From Lepiota brunneoincarnata (taxonomy: Eukaryota; Basidiomycota; Agaricomycetes; Agaricales; Agaricaceae): 64,000 bases of DNA. A program made the position numbers and the translations under genes. This document shows, piece after piece, positions 1 to 11,604 of this stretch. The number at the start of each line of letters is the position of its first letter. Position 1 is the first letter of the stretch. The stretch covers positions 248,001-312,000 of the forward strand of contig JAEBUN010000018.1 of NCBI GenBank assembly GCA_023014365.1. The letters run 5' to 3'. Below the pieces are notes generated by a model, which made no database searches, was not told where the DNA came from, and saw nothing but the letters and a program-made list of their open reading frames with translations.

Positions 1-173
1 TGTTTGTATGTTATTCTCCAAATAAAATAAGTTATAATTGTTTTTCCGACATAAGGAGACCTCTGAACGTTGGTATTATATACTGGTAAGAAATACAGTA
101 TTGATTAGGAGCACAAAGTGACACATGGAATTCTAAAATACAACTCCCACAACAATGATAACAATGTCAAGTC

Positions 174-2201
174 CTAGAGCATCACTAAACCCCTCTTACC
201 AATCCTCACACTCCCGCGAAACGGCAGACCCGTCAACTCCAGTGTCGCGCCCTCACCCCCGGTCCCGTTGTGCCCATGATCCCCGACATCGACGGGTAAC
301 CCATCCACTTCGAGCGTCACTGCTGCATACCCCTGGATCCCAGCCACCGCGCCTCCAGACCCAAATATGACCTGAAAGGGTAAGTTAATTGAACTAGGAC
401 CAACTCGGGCAAGTGAGCATACGAACCTTTCCAACAAAGTTGCTAAACTCTTTCTGTCTTCCTGGCAACACCGTTAAGGGGACATCGACAACTTTGGCGG
501 AGACAGCGTAAACAGCTCCAGTCTCCCTTTCCTCGTCTTCCTCGCTCTCGAGTCGCACACTAGTGGATGGCAGCCAGTCATCCGGCTTGATGTGCCCGAA
601 CGCACGCTCGGGTAACGGATCAGGAAGGTCTGGCATCTGTGGCGGTGTCCTCATTTGTACATCCCTCGCTGCATAGTCTGGCACCTCCCCATCAAAGACC
701 AACACATCGGGAAATGCTCTAAAAACGTCCACGCCCACGTCTATACCTTTCGGTAGTACAATCTTGGCATACACCACCCCACTCGCGAGGAAACTTGTGC
801 CCGCAGGACGAATTTTCATGTCTTTAATCGTCACATCCCTGAGTAACTTGGGACGTTCTTTAGGCGCCGGGAATACAGCGGGAATTTCCAGCCCAGGCGC
901 TGAAGGGTCCGATGGATCAGAGAGGAGGGGGGTAGATATAAGAATAGGATTTGGTTCCGCATTCAAGTATCGATCAAGGAATGCCGAAAGAAGCGGGAAG
1001 GAGGAGTTGGGGAGCGCAGGAACGACACCGGAAAGGTGGAGCGTAACATTTGGGTGGGTAAATTCGCAAGGGTGGGTGACGACGTTTGCAACAACGAGAC
1101 GGGAGTCGGTGTCGTTAGGTAGGGAGACAGTGAATGGGAGTGAAGGGAGCGTGAGGTGAAAGTCTTCCGAAAGTGGGTTGATGATGGTCGCCTCCGCGTA
1201 TACGGTGAGATTGTGTTGGTTCGAGACACGGAAGGTCGTAAGTGTGAGAAAGTCAGAGACTGAGGGGAAAGGGTTGTCTTTACCCGGCTGCGGTAGGCCT
1301 GGTAGCGAGGGAACTAGTATGGGGTTCAGTAGTAGTGATATACCCGAGCATAGAGTACTTACTCTTCACGCGTATGGAAGTTTGGACATTCTTTAGCGTC
1401 CCACGAAATCTTGCCTTCCAAGTCGACCCAGTCCCACCTTGAACGACTACCTCCTTAACGTTCGCTCCAACGCTGAATGCTCCCCGCTTCCATGATTCTG
1501 TCATGAACTCTACCAAGAGAGTCGCATTCTTGGTGGGTCTCACAAACATCTCTGCTGCCATGGGACTGAGCCAGTGCAACGAGCGTCTGGGTGGGTCGAC
1601 TGTCAGCGGGACCTCGAGCGGCGGCAGCCTCGCCTCCACGAGCACAAGAGATGGGTTGTATTCGGGAGCGATACGAACGTCAACAAGATCGACAGTGACG
1701 GTGTTCAGTTTCCTGAATGCTCCACCGCCCGATAGCCCTCCACAAGTGCATCTAACAGCCTCTCTCCCTCTCCGAGGGGATGGTTGAACGCCGATGGCAT
1801 CACCAGCGTCGAAGCCCATCCGTGCAGAGACGTTGAGCCATAGCCCGCCATCGTCTTGTGGTATTGAGGATGTCCACGTGGAAAGGTCCGCATAGGACCA
1901 GATCTTTGTTGAGGACCCTGTCTGGAGAGAGGCTGGCAGCCTTGGAAGCATATGACCATGCGAGAAGAGTGATGAGCACTGCTCCGATAGTGCATAGTGA
2001 TAGTGAGGCGAGAAATACGGTGGTTAGTGTTGAGCGAAGGCGGTGTCGGGATGCGGGTGGGGTGGTGGACAATGTGACAGTCGACGATGTGCCATAGACA
2101 GCATCCTGCAGCAGCGGAGTGCGTTCTGTGGGATCGTGAGCACGACGCTTGCCTTTGTCGACTGTGGGCGGTGTCAGGCACTCAGGATCATCCGGAGACA
2201 T
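174..2201 (-). CDS. DUF3712 / Tag1-like single-pass membrane protein (apparent frameshift)
   Basis: I see a short charged N-terminus, one strong membrane helix (residues about 60-80, ending LLAWSYASKAA), then a long beta-rich extracytoplasmic region. This resembles fungal DUF3712 proteins, which include vacuolar-membrane Tag1-like proteins; the function here is inferred only. The start at 2201 gives MSPDDPECL. Splicing is clean in the 3' half: exon to 1363, intron 1362-1299, exon 1298-427, intron 426-372, last exon 371-174. Between about 1858 and 1862 the frame must shift by one base, because DILNTT in one frame is followed by DDGGLWLNV in another and no GT-AG intron bridges them. That is a single-base indel, a sequencing error, or an early sign of decay. 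Confidence 0.7.
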
Positions 2202-2237
2202 GGGTGGAGATGATGATAGTCACAGTTTAAAGTGACT

Positions 2238-4187
2238 CTATATGGATAAATAAATAACATAAATTAACACAGCAAGCGTCCAGTCCATCGTCATTCTCGA
2301 CAACACTCCGTTTGTCGCAGCAGTCTTTGGCTGGCTGCCACCCTGGTTCTTAGCCCCGGATGAAGAGGGTGTGTTAGGCGTAGAAGCGGAATTACTGTCA
2401 CTAACAGCCAGTCCCTCGCTCTTGGCCCACGGCTGATTCCAGAGGTAATACGCCTCGCTGACAAACTGCGGCTCGGCCTGTTTCATATATGACAGGTATT
2501 TATCGTCCGGATCGCCATAGACCGCAGCGACGGCAGCAACGTTCGGGTAGAGTTCGTCTGCGTACGAATCTTCCTTGCTTGCATTCGCGGAGATCGTCAT
2601 TGCGAAATCGAGGGCATCCTTGATTGTTGCACCTTCCTTGGTTGGTCTGCGCCAAGCGAGGGCGTTGCGATCGGCGTATGCTGCTAGGCGGGCGTTGGTC
2701 TGAAACATATGTTCTGTCAGAGTGCAGATTCAGAGTTCGATGGACATACGATCATTCCGGCGAAGATTGTATGCGCGGTAGTGGTAAGGCCTGGTTCTGG
2801 CTGCTTCAAGTGGCTGCAGAACGGGTCCTGTCAACCAAGAATCACAACGACCAAGGGATCTTTTTACCTGCTCACCACCCTTGACGATCTGGGACATGTA
2901 CAGAGTGTTAAAATACATGTCAGTCACATTCTTGGCACCGGGAAAATCTCCGAGCAGTATCTTGAGCGCGGCGAGCTGGTTGTAGTAAAATGTTCCGTGG
3001 TTACTATCATCACCCTCAGCAACCTCAACACAATCGGGAAAAATGCGACACCCACTTGGCTGCGAGGGCTTCTTCAATAGCAATCTTCGCTGTTTCCAAC
3101 CAACCCGCGTATTCCTTCACCCATGCATTCATGCCCGTGTCAAGCTCAGATGTCCAAACCTCACTGCCGCCCTTGCGCAAAATTAAAATCGCAGATACGA
3201 CCTTGGTCATGCCCTTCAAATCCCTACAACACCGAAAATCAATACGGCTCAACACGAACTCTGCAGATCTCATAGACGCACAAAACACCGGTGTGTGTGC
3301 CACCCTTGCTACCAGGTCCACGTATGACCTGGGCATAATCCAGGTTGGGATTCATCCGTGTCGCCTCATCAAGGAACCAAATCCGGATAAAGTCAGCTGC
3401 ACCGGCAGGGTCAGTATGCATGTCCGTCCAAAACGGGGGGGGGACAAGTGCTTCCACATGGTGTCCACATGTTTCTCCATTGATTGCGGAAGCGCCGAAA
3501 ATAGAAACACTCACCCGCAGCCTGTGCATACATTGCGGACCCAGTCAATTTCCATGCTATGGCGTTGTACAACACCGTGTCCGAGAGCGACTGGAAGTGA
3601 CCAATGTCATCGACAAGGCGCACATCCGGGTTAAACTGGCCATCACGGGACTTGTACGGACAAGTCGTCCACTCTATTATATCAAGTTTAGGTTAGACCT
3701 GTGAAACAAAGATGCACTTCCAACGGCGCACCTTGTTCTTGGGTGAGTTCAGTCGTGTTGCCCACGCCAGAACAGTCAGGCCACCAGCTGTTCGGACGCG
3801 TGTTTCAAGCGCCCTCAACGAACAGGTGAGGCCTTATCACTCACTACGGTCCCCAGCTCAAATAATCATGCTTGTTCCCTGTGGGCGCCGTGAACGCCTT
3901 GCCCATAACGGCTTGTACAGACTTCAACAACAGGAAATAAAAACAGGGGGAATGACAAAAGATAACTCACACCAAGGTCCCTTACTAGCACCATCCTGCG
4001 CCCAACCAATAATCGTCCTCTGCGCCGCTATCGTGTGATCCCCAAAGTCTCCGTTGACGATATAATCTGGGTCGACAAAGTCATTCGCATAGCTCACTAT
4101 ACCGCTCACACTCCTCGACGCGACCAATAATACTGCGAATAGGAGGTGAAGGTTTTGAGAAAAGAGTCGACGGGCCATCTCTAGCAC
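2238..4187 (-). CDS. secreted alginate-lyase-family enzyme, probably GPI-anchored (apparent frameshifts)
   Basis: This is a multi-exon gene. A signal peptide (MARRLFSQNLHLLFAVLLVA) is followed in order by YANDFVDPDYIV, NKHDYLSWGPYWWPDC (split by an intron), RDGQFNPDVRLVDDIG, FLDEATRMNPNLDYAQV, NHGTFYYNQLAALKIL and RTRPYHYRAYNL. These are hallmarks of the fungal chondroitin-AC/alginate-lyase-fold family (PF05426-like), which cleaves uronic-acid polysaccharides. The C-terminus is Ser-rich and ends in a hydrophobic tail, suggesting a GPI anchor. Two anomalies: near 2757 the frame needs one base removed (YNL to AGMI) before the exon starting TNARLAAY, and the first intron after GASKGPW (about 3972) is out of phase by one base. 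It is parallel to the upstream membrane-protein gene, with about 36 bp between them. Confidence 0.75.
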
Positions 4188-7100
4188 AAGCCAAGCGAAA
4201 CAGTAGAAAGCGTTATGGGTATTCAGATATGGTACAAAACCCCTGGGGAAAGAGTAGAGGGAACAAAGTCAAGCAGGAAAACGGCGAGAAGGCAAAACGT
4301 TCAACGGGGATAAATGGGGGAGGGTAGAAGGCGTTGTTCTAGCGTCAGTGTAATATTGAAATGAAGGGCGGTCATTCCTTTATTATAGGAAAACGGCCAA
4401 AAACACCCGCATCACCTCGCCCCGGCCTTGTGTTCCAGGATCGATACGATACGCCCGGTCGCGCCAGGGGTACAAAATATTCATAAACGAAAATAGGTAT
4501 TCCAAACGGGACCCGAACCGTTTGTTGGTCTTATTCAACGGCGCCGTTGGGCAGGTGTCGACGATGACTGTATATGGCAAATGACCATGCCAAAGCCCGC
4601 CGAGACCGACCTATTTCGTAAATTATTTCGCAACCGCTAAGAACGAGTGTCACGACAATTTGCCATGTAACGATGAGACAAGAATCCCAAGTGCGAGGCC
4701 AGCGGTGGAAGTTGAGAAAGGGCGTTGATTGAATGTTGTCCTTGACAAAAGTGCAAGCCAAACGCCAGAGTCAGAGCATTCGGCCAAGCCGAATCAGACA
4801 AATCAGGGTCATCAACGTAAATGAGGTTCGTCATGGTTTGTACCGTTGTGTGTTCCTGAAGCCTCGGGGCTTCTCATCGTTGAGCTCGCCCAGTCACGGG
4901 CGGGCGCCCCTCAAAGCGCCTTGTAGCCAGCGAGACCATCACCCGGCGCCCTAGAGTCTCGGCAGCTTCAGGAACTTGACGGTGATCCTCCTACCCCCCA
5001 TCTGCATTTAGGCCGCCCTCCGGCTCGGGTATATCATGTTTAGGATACTCTCAATGATAACCCCGCCTAATGACCCGTTCTATTCGCACTTTGCAGCATC
5101 ACGGGTTCTTTTGGCGCCTATAGTATGACGCCGTCCACTGAGGCCCATCGGGGTTCCCAAACACAAGTCCAATTATCGATGAATATCCGGTGATAGTGGG
5201 CCCGATAAAAAAGCATGATCCAAAAATAACTGCCCACGATTTGTTCTTATCAGCAAAATTTTGGTTTGCGGACTCCGATACTCCCGTTCCCATTATCATC
5301 CCGCGCAGGACCTGGTCACACGTGGGATTCGTCATGCACGTCGCCAGGCCCGGACTCACACAGGTTAAAATAGAGCTGCGTTCCCTATCGTCATGGGGGG
5401 ACGTGACCTTGAATTCATGGTCACTCTCGTATTTGACCTCACCGGTTTGAGTTCATTTTTCTTGTGCTCATGACCTTTCGCGTCGCGTCTAGCCATTCCT
5501 AAGCCGTCCTTCAGATCGAATGGCATGCTACAAGTTATTTCCGCTCTAGTCTGAACTTGGGAGAATCACTCACACCAACTTCAAGTGATCATCTAACCCC
5601 CAAGATCCGGTAATTGAATCCGAAGTAAAAACAAAGAGAGAGTCGAGGTCCACAGGTATAATCACCATCCAGAGTTCATGCATCAAGCCTCCGTTAGATG
5701 CGAGTCCAAGAGTTCGAGCATCGGATATCACGTGCCAAGGGACGAAGTCGCAGCTTGCATAGGCCCTACAACCCGCCCTTTTCATGAATTAATTTCTCCA
5801 CTCCTGCTTCGATGTTCCCCGCTCGATTGCCAGAATCGAACGGGGTACCTTTGGCCCTCTGTGTCCAACTACGGTGACAGATGTATCCCCCCGAGGGGGA
5901 TACCATCGAAAGGCCATCTCATCTCGTTTCTGCCTCTATTTTACTTTGTTGCACCGGCCACCTCTCTGCTTTCTATACCATGCATGTCCTTAGACTCCTA
6001 GCGAAACATTTTCCTATGAGCTCAAGACTCGCACCGGCCTGCTTTCCGCTTGGCGCACTCCGTTCTCATTCCAACTCTCCGCAGCTCGGTTTGAAAATCA
6101 TGACTCGTCTCTCAGGAGCGATGCAAGGTTGATGATATGCTTGCAAGCAGTATTGATGGAAGAGATTGTGTTGACGGTCCCTAGGGAACCGCACTGCTGG
6201 AGATGTTTGGTACGAACGATTGGGAGGTTTGCCCACAAGATGCTGTTCTTTGATAGGTGACTCATCAATCATCAATCTGCCTAGTAAGCGATTGTCCCAC
6301 TGCAAGCACTAGTACGCATAATTCTACCTTTCATCTTTCGCGCAATACGAGCTGTGTATATCTAACCGCCATAACATATCTCGTTGATAAAGTTCCATGT
6401 ACGTTCACCCAACTTGGCTTCAGGAAGTCACTAAATGGCGGGCGCCGCCGTAAGCTTTATCAAATCCACCCCCTACCACTTGAACGACGAACGGATCCCA
6501 TGCAGCTCTCCCGAAAGATCGGTCAAATACAACGCATGGTAGGCACAGGATTTGGGGATGAGGAAGTCGAACAATTGTGTTTACACGGTCCACTTAAATC
6601 CCATAGGATTAGGCTGACCACATTAGCACTTGCTAGGTGCTCCTTGACTCCCTTGCGGGCTACTCCAGTCGTTTGTCCTTAATGGAAACATTTACCTTTG
6701 CCCGTGATTTCATCTTTGTCCTCTGGCTTTGGCAGAGAGGTAGCATCCAATCCGAAGCATGCTCTTGCTGGAAAGTGTAAAAATCGACTCACTGCTGATA
6801 CCAAAATCACTTTTGACAAAAACATGCCCGATCAAATGTTGTTCCCAGCGTAATGGCCTACCAACCACAATATGTTCATTCGCACGCTAAGGGCTTCCTC
6901 CAAACGTGATACTCAGCCTCACAATCAAGTAGTCATGATGAGTGATGGACCTGGACTTGTGCACAGTATAAATAGTTGCTGGATCCCCTGCCCCGATCGA
7001 ACTTAGGAGCGTTTGCCGCTGGTCCATGAGATCTAGTCACCTTAGGAAACGAACTGATTTAGGTCGCTCCTGCCGGTTTGACAGGCATAACCCAAACTCA

Positions 7101-7346
7101 AGAGCCATGGCATACTCGATCCCAGGCTTCCAAAATGTTTTATTCGTGAGCTAGGCTCCTGCTTTGTGAAATTCCGAGTCATTTGGGTCCCTGTCCGACT
7201 ATCCGGCAGCACCCCGACGTATTACTGGGATCAGTTAGAAGACACTCACCATGGTATCCATTTGCATATGATACAATGCATCCATCAGAGAATGTCGTGA
7301 TATTGATCTAGTTCACTCCTGATTGATGAATGAGGGTGGATCCGAG
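4188..7346. other. gene-poor interval
   Basis: I find no reading frame with recognisable domains or a convincing exon series. The part from about 6700 on is the upstream flank of 7-TM copy A and is similar to the flanks of copies B (about 30050-30480) and D (about 36200-36900), so it belongs to the segmental duplications. Small hairpins are present near 4858-4873 and 5883-5901. Confidence 0.6.
4852..4975. repeat. 11-bp inverted repeat enclosing about 100 bp, with internal hairpin
   Basis: GTTCCTGAAGC at 4852-4862 is mirrored by GCTTCAGGAAC at 4965-4975. The left arm also starts a perfect hairpin with 6-bp stem GAAGCC and a 4-nt loop at 4858-4873. No coding function is seen; it could be a structured RNA or a short element end. 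Confidence 0.5.
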
Positions 7347-7418
7347 AGCTACATAACCACGAAAACTCGATCGTGCTAGGACATATCCGTACATCCGTAC
7401 AGCCCTCCGAAAATCACA
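7347..7418 (+). promoter_or_regulatory. promoter block conserved in four 7-TM paralogues
   Basis: AGCTACATAA, about 70 bp before the start codon, is followed by a stretch resembling CTCGATCGTGCTAGGACATA. The same block precedes copies B (30420), C (34321) and D (37262) at similar spacing, while nearby sequence has drifted. It is probably the core promoter and transcription start region. Confidence 0.5.
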
Positions 7419-8627
7419 ATGGCCCCTCTCAGTCCAGCTGTGCTCTCTTACGAGGGGGTTTTTCTTGTCACCACCACAACTGTAGAAGGTGTTCTATATG
7501 GTCTCGTGTTCGCATTGTACATCCTCTGCACTCGATCACTGTACCTCCAGCTGAAGGATCAACCTCGGCGAAGGAAAAACCTGGCCATGCTTCTACACAT
7601 GTCGCTCGTTATGACTTGTGCACTCCTTGGTCTCGCTGTGGATTCTCGAAATGCTCAAACCTCCTACGTTGACCATGCAAATTATCCAGGCGGCAGCTTA
7701 GCCTACACTGCATATGTTTTTGCTACACTACCGATTGCCATTATGGGCAACGCTATAGGCATCATACTTGATTCTCTGATGTTCGGTGTTGAAGTGAGCA
7801 GATGTCCTGATCCATCCCCCGCTGCTCTAATGCTTTGATTCGCAGATCTGGCGCTTATGGGTCATTTGGAGGACATCGCGGTATTGCTATTTCATTGTGG
7901 CGGTGCCAGCTATGTCACTTCTCGCGTACATAGGTATGTTACTTAACATTGTTCTATGTGTGATAGCACTGATCGTGAAATTGCAGGCCTTCTCATATTC
8001 GGGGCGACGAGAGTTGCACAATTGACATCGAACGGTTCCTTCCTTCTTGTAACAGTAATCCTTCAAGAAAGTCTTGCCTTAGTTACCAGTACTGTCGTTA
8101 CTCTGTTCATTAGTGCACGAATTGCGCTAGTCCGAAGGCGACACATCAAAGTCATGGGTGCGTATTGTCCCGATAGAGCCAAATGATCTCATCATGATTC
8201 ATGCGGGGTGTTAATGATGCGTTCACAGGTCAGTCCGACATTGCTGGACAGTACATGTCGATAATTGCCATGCTCATTGAATCGTTCGCCCTGGAATCTA
8301 TCTGGACGATTACAACAATCGTCCTTTTCCTTCTTGAGGTCAAAGGCTACAGTGCAACGCCAGAGATTTTAGGTGCTGCTCGCTTTTTCACTGCTACTCG
8401 GCCCTTCATCCAGGTGAACAGATTAGCAGCTCCTGTTATCTTCCCAGAGATGACATAATTCCCAGATCCTTGCCTATCTTCTTGTCATCTATCGCGTCAT
8501 TATGGGACGAGGATGGAAGGAGGATACAGAGCGGAAGCTCACCACTTTGCAGTGGAATCGGGATGAGCCACACACCACCCAGCTTAGTACTCAAGCTTCT
8601 CTTCCAATATCTCGTGAAGAGGCTTGA
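7419..8627 (+). CDS. seven-transmembrane-type membrane protein, copy A
   Basis: Five exons, 7419-7793, 7846-7933, 7987-8157, 8229-8413 and 8466-8627, join in frame to 326 residues. Hydrophobic segments are VLYGLVFALYILC, LAMLLHMSLVMTCALLGL, the stretch around FATLPIAIMGNAIGII, YCYFIVAVPAMSLLAYIG, FLLVTVILQESLALVTS, SIIAMLIESFALES with WTITTIVLFLL, and ILAYLLVIYRVIMG, giving about seven. This is the layout of a large Agaricomycete family of uncharacterised integral membrane proteins; no ligand or role is known to me. The exon structure is identical in copies B and C. The next gene on the same strand is the TPR-CHAT gene. Confidence 0.75.
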
Positions 8628-10032
8628 ATGTTCAAAGTTGGAGGGAAGGAGTGCGACTCTGTATGTGTGATTGAGTAAGGCTTTCAAGTTTGCAGCCCCT
8701 TATAACATCTACCTTAACTCTTGGGGACTTGCAGATGATACTAACTTGCCTAGACGCTTCTTAGAGACCATTTCGCCATGTATGTAGACAGCTTAAAATC
8801 GGATCAGAAAACGTCTGCAGATGGCTTGACTTTGGTGTCGAGCTGTGGTATCGTCGCAGTGTGGGAAGCTATAGTCCAATCATTCTTGGCTATTGCTGGG
8901 GGGTACTTCTCTATGTCTCCCTGTATCAATGTCCCCCATATGCTTGGTTGGTAGACCCGCTGATTCCATCCTTCTATCAAACATCCAAGAATGCGCTAGC
9001 TACCGAGGAGCCGAGTTGTACCAAAGCCACAGCTAAATTCCGCCGCTTGGACAGGAAGTGATATTGTGGGTGGTCCTTAAAGTATCATCTTTGAAGCTGC
9101 AGGATGACTGTGAATGATCGTTAGTGAAGAGGGGCCGAGAGGGAGTCCAAAGCCCAGGTCCACGCGGTAAACAGGCCAAACAAGCCAGTGTCCCAGCACA
9201 GAACGGGCTGTGTGCTGAACGCCAGCTCCGGTACTTTGCCCTCGGTCTGGACAGTTATCGGAAGATGAACATAGCACGATGGATGCTTGATGATACTTGT
9301 ACCACAGCTCATGAAGTTCCTCTCTCTGCTTACTATGCCATTCATAACAGCTAGCCCTCGATGGTGAAGGATCTGGACAACCAGTTCATGGTACTCACAG
9401 GTTACAGGGTCGCTCTTACGGTAAGGAAATTGGATGTAATCTAATGTTCGGCATTTGGCCAAAAAGGCCACAGCCAATGCCCTACCATTCTCGATGCGGT
9501 CACTTTTTCACGCGTCGGAATTCACCGATTATCAGGAATCTGCATCAGTACGGATTGGACGCCAGCTGTGACTCCGATATCTTTACAGTACTTCTAGTAC
9601 CTTTGCTCACCATTGACTCTACCCTTGACTCGGATGTGCATTTCCCCTGACAGGCTCACACTTACTGAATGATAGGGATATAATCTTTATGTCGCGTAGA
9701 CACATCGTGTGCATGCAGCACTCCAACGATGCACTCGACTCTGCGGGTGGGGTCACCGGTGGTCAAAGGATTACATTTTTGGATCCAGCTGCTTCCTTCA
9801 TTCTTGACGCATATATTCTTGGAGATAGGGTGCCCAGTTCTGTAGCGTACATAGACCTAATCGATATGCTCCTGGTACCACTCTCCCTACCTTCAACGAA
9901 GCTCCCAACTCGCATAAATACACGGCAGCAACGTCAGTCACGTTCTCTTATCAATACACATTAGGACAGATTTGATCCTCATCGATCATCACTTGAACAG
10001 TCCACAGCAAACCTAAGCGTACCACCAACGAA
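8628..10032. other. spacer between 7-TM copy A and the TPR-CHAT gene
   Basis: No supported gene. A stretch near 9445-9500 (containing GGCCAAAAAGGCCACAGCCA) also occurs just downstream of copy D at about 38680-38715, where a CHAT remnant follows. The spacer is therefore part of a duplicated 7-TM plus CHAT unit. A TATA-like CATAAATA lies about 120 bp before the TPR-CHAT start codon. Confidence 0.55.
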
Positions 10033-10859
10033 ATGACACCCACACCGCCAGAGAACAGTGAGCAGTTGATCTCTTTTCGGAAGCAGAGTTAAATACATAA
10101 TTCACTAATCTACCAGAAGACATCGAAGATATCCTGAGCACGATATTCACACAGCAGGAACGAATCGACCTCACCCCTCCTGCTTATGACGACCTGCCCA
10201 TCTGGCTTGGAAATCTTGGGACCTCGTTCCTGTCACTGTTTCATCGCACAGGTGACCCTGCAGATGTACAGAAGGCAATAGCCGCACAGCAAGGAGCTGT
10301 CAAGCTCACTCCCGTTGGCCATGCGGATCTGCCACGCAGACTTGGAAATCTTGGAAACTCTTTCCTCACTCGGTTTCAGTACACAGACGACATTACAGAT
10401 CTTCAGGAAGCTATATCTGCACATGCGAGAGCTGTCGAGCTCATTCCTACTGGCCATACAGACTTGCCACATGCCCTTGGAAACCATGGAATTTCATTCC
10501 TGACTCGGTTTCAACGCACAGGTAGACTTGCAGATATTCAGGAGGCAATATCCGTTCTCCAAAGGGCTGTCGAACTCACTCCTACCAGCGACGCAAACCT
10601 GCCCATCTGGCTTGGAAATCTCGGAACCTCGTTTGCAACTCAATTTCAACGTACCGGCGACCTTGCAGATATTCAGGGGGCGATATCCGCACACCAGAAG
10701 GCTATCGAGCTCACTCCTGCCGATCATCCACACCTGACGGCCTGGCTTGGAAACATTGGAGTTTCATTCCTAACTCGATTTGAACATACAGGCGACCTTG
10801 AAGATATCCAGGGGGCGATATCTGCACACCAGAGAGTTGTTGAGCTCACTCACACTGGT
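10033..10859 (+). pseudogene. TPR-CHAT protein, 5' part (split by a retroelement)
   Basis: The start codon at 10033 gives MTPTPPEN. Exon 1 is 10033-10057, the intron 10058-10116, and exon 2 runs from 10117 up to the insertion. Exon 2 encodes a short lead and then near-identical 45-residue TPR-type units (135-bp period) with LPxxLGNLGxSFxTRFxRTG and EAISAHQRAVELTP motifs, five complete and one cut. The reading frame stops at 10859 because element E1 begins at 10860, and translation would end after about a dozen element-derived residues. The other half resumes in the same frame at 27009. The allele shown is therefore probably null, unless only the 5' TPR part is made. Confidence 0.85.
10855..10859. 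repeat. target-site duplication of E1 (left copy)
   Basis: CTGGT at 10855-10859 is repeated exactly at 27004-27008, directly after the 3' LTR. Five bases is the usual length for Ty3-type integrases. Confidence 0.95.
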
Positions 10860-11245
10860 TGTTATCAGAAACCACATCAGAAGGACAGTTATTTTTAGTT
10901 CACATTCCCATGTCACTATGAAACTATCAGTAGTGTACATCAGAAGGACTATTCTTAGTATACGCCTCATGTTCTCTTATCTCTGACTCATAGTTACCCC
11001 GGTCTGGATTATTATAGTAGGAGCACAGCCACACTTAGAAGTATATAAGGATACAGTACAATACCTTGTATCCCTATCTTAGTGTTATACAGTTCTTGCC
11101 TCCTATACCTCTTTGCCCTTAAACCGGCTGGACTATAGTGCTCCGTTGTCTCTAAGTCACGCCTAGTAGGACAAGACCAAGTCTGTATAGACATCTTGCC
11201 ACGAACGCCGTGCTACTCAAGAGCGAACCCCTAACCTGGGTAACA
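10860..11245 (+). repeat. E1 5' LTR
   Basis: 386 bp, TG...CA. A TATATAAGG box (11042-11050) lies about 33 bp before TATCTTAGTGTT (11075-11086), the likely mRNA 5' end. The U3 is quite different from that of E2, whereas the part from the TATA box onward is nearly the same in both elements. Confidence 0.95.
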
Positions 11246-11604
11246 AAACACTAAGATACTCTGCTGCTTATCTCTTGCTCGCCCTCCACTCTGCTCTGCT
11301 TTACCGACGTACTGAACACGTCGAGGTACTCTGGTTGTTCAAAACGACGTACGAAAGAAAACCACCCCTCTGTGTAGCCATCGCTACGTCCCTCAACCTC
11401 TCCCCGCCAGAAGACCTGGCTTACCTACTCATCTTCGTTTTCACCTCTACCGCCACCCTCATCGCCTATCGAATCATCACCCTAGAACTCGAACGCATCA
11501 CGTGCCCCTGCCACTGCTGTGTCGTCAGATCGTGGAATCTATACTCAGGGATATCCATAATCGCCACCCAATTCTTCATACTTCTAGCGATAATCGATCG
11601 CTAG
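11191..11604 (+). CDS. E1 leader reading frame without ATG, two hydrophobic segments, ends at in-frame TAG
   Basis: This frame is open from 11191 (within the LTR) to a TAG at 11602-11604 and contains no ATG. Its 3' half encodes two hydrophobic stretches (LAYLLIFVFTSTATLIAY and IIATQFFILLAI) around CPCHCCVVRSW. The E2 counterpart (ending at 19523) keeps the same protein, with no indels over the last 60-odd codons and many of the differences synonymous. After the TAG the same frame stays open for 208 codons to the gag ATG. Whether it is translated (non-AUG start, stop read-through) or is only a leader cannot be told from sequence. Confidence 0.4.
   Translation, partial: TSCHERRATQERTPNLGNKTLRYSAAYLLLALHSALLYRRTEHVEVLWLFKTTYERKPPLCVAIATSLNLSPPEDLAYLLIFVFTSTATLIAYRIITLELERITCPCHCCVVRSWNLYSGISIIATQFFILLAIIDR
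11247..11258 (+). promoter_or_regulatory. E1 candidate self-priming primer-binding site
   Basis: AACACTAAGATA lies one base after the 5' LTR and is the exact reverse complement of TATCTTAGTGTT at 11075-11086, at the predicted mRNA start. No tRNA-type TGG follows the LTR. This matches the self-priming scheme known for Tf1. Confidence 0.7.

Noticed and set aside
2760..2820. A second frameshift in the lyase gene before RTRPYHYRAYNL
   Set aside because: Using the next acceptor (TTCTGCAG, 12 bp further into the exon) restores GGEQ-PLEAARTRP in phase, so no indel is needed there.
5881..5905. Hairpin TATCCCC...GGGGATA as a terminator or element end
   Set aside because: It is short, single copy, and has no neighbouring gene or duplication to give it meaning.
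10180..10859. 135-bp direct repeats as a CRISPR or satellite array
   Set aside because: They are in-frame 45-codon TPR units of the CHAT protein.
11246..11262. Conventional tRNA primer-binding site
   Set aside because: No TGG or tRNA 3'-end complement follows either 5' LTR; the 12-nt self-complement explains the site better.
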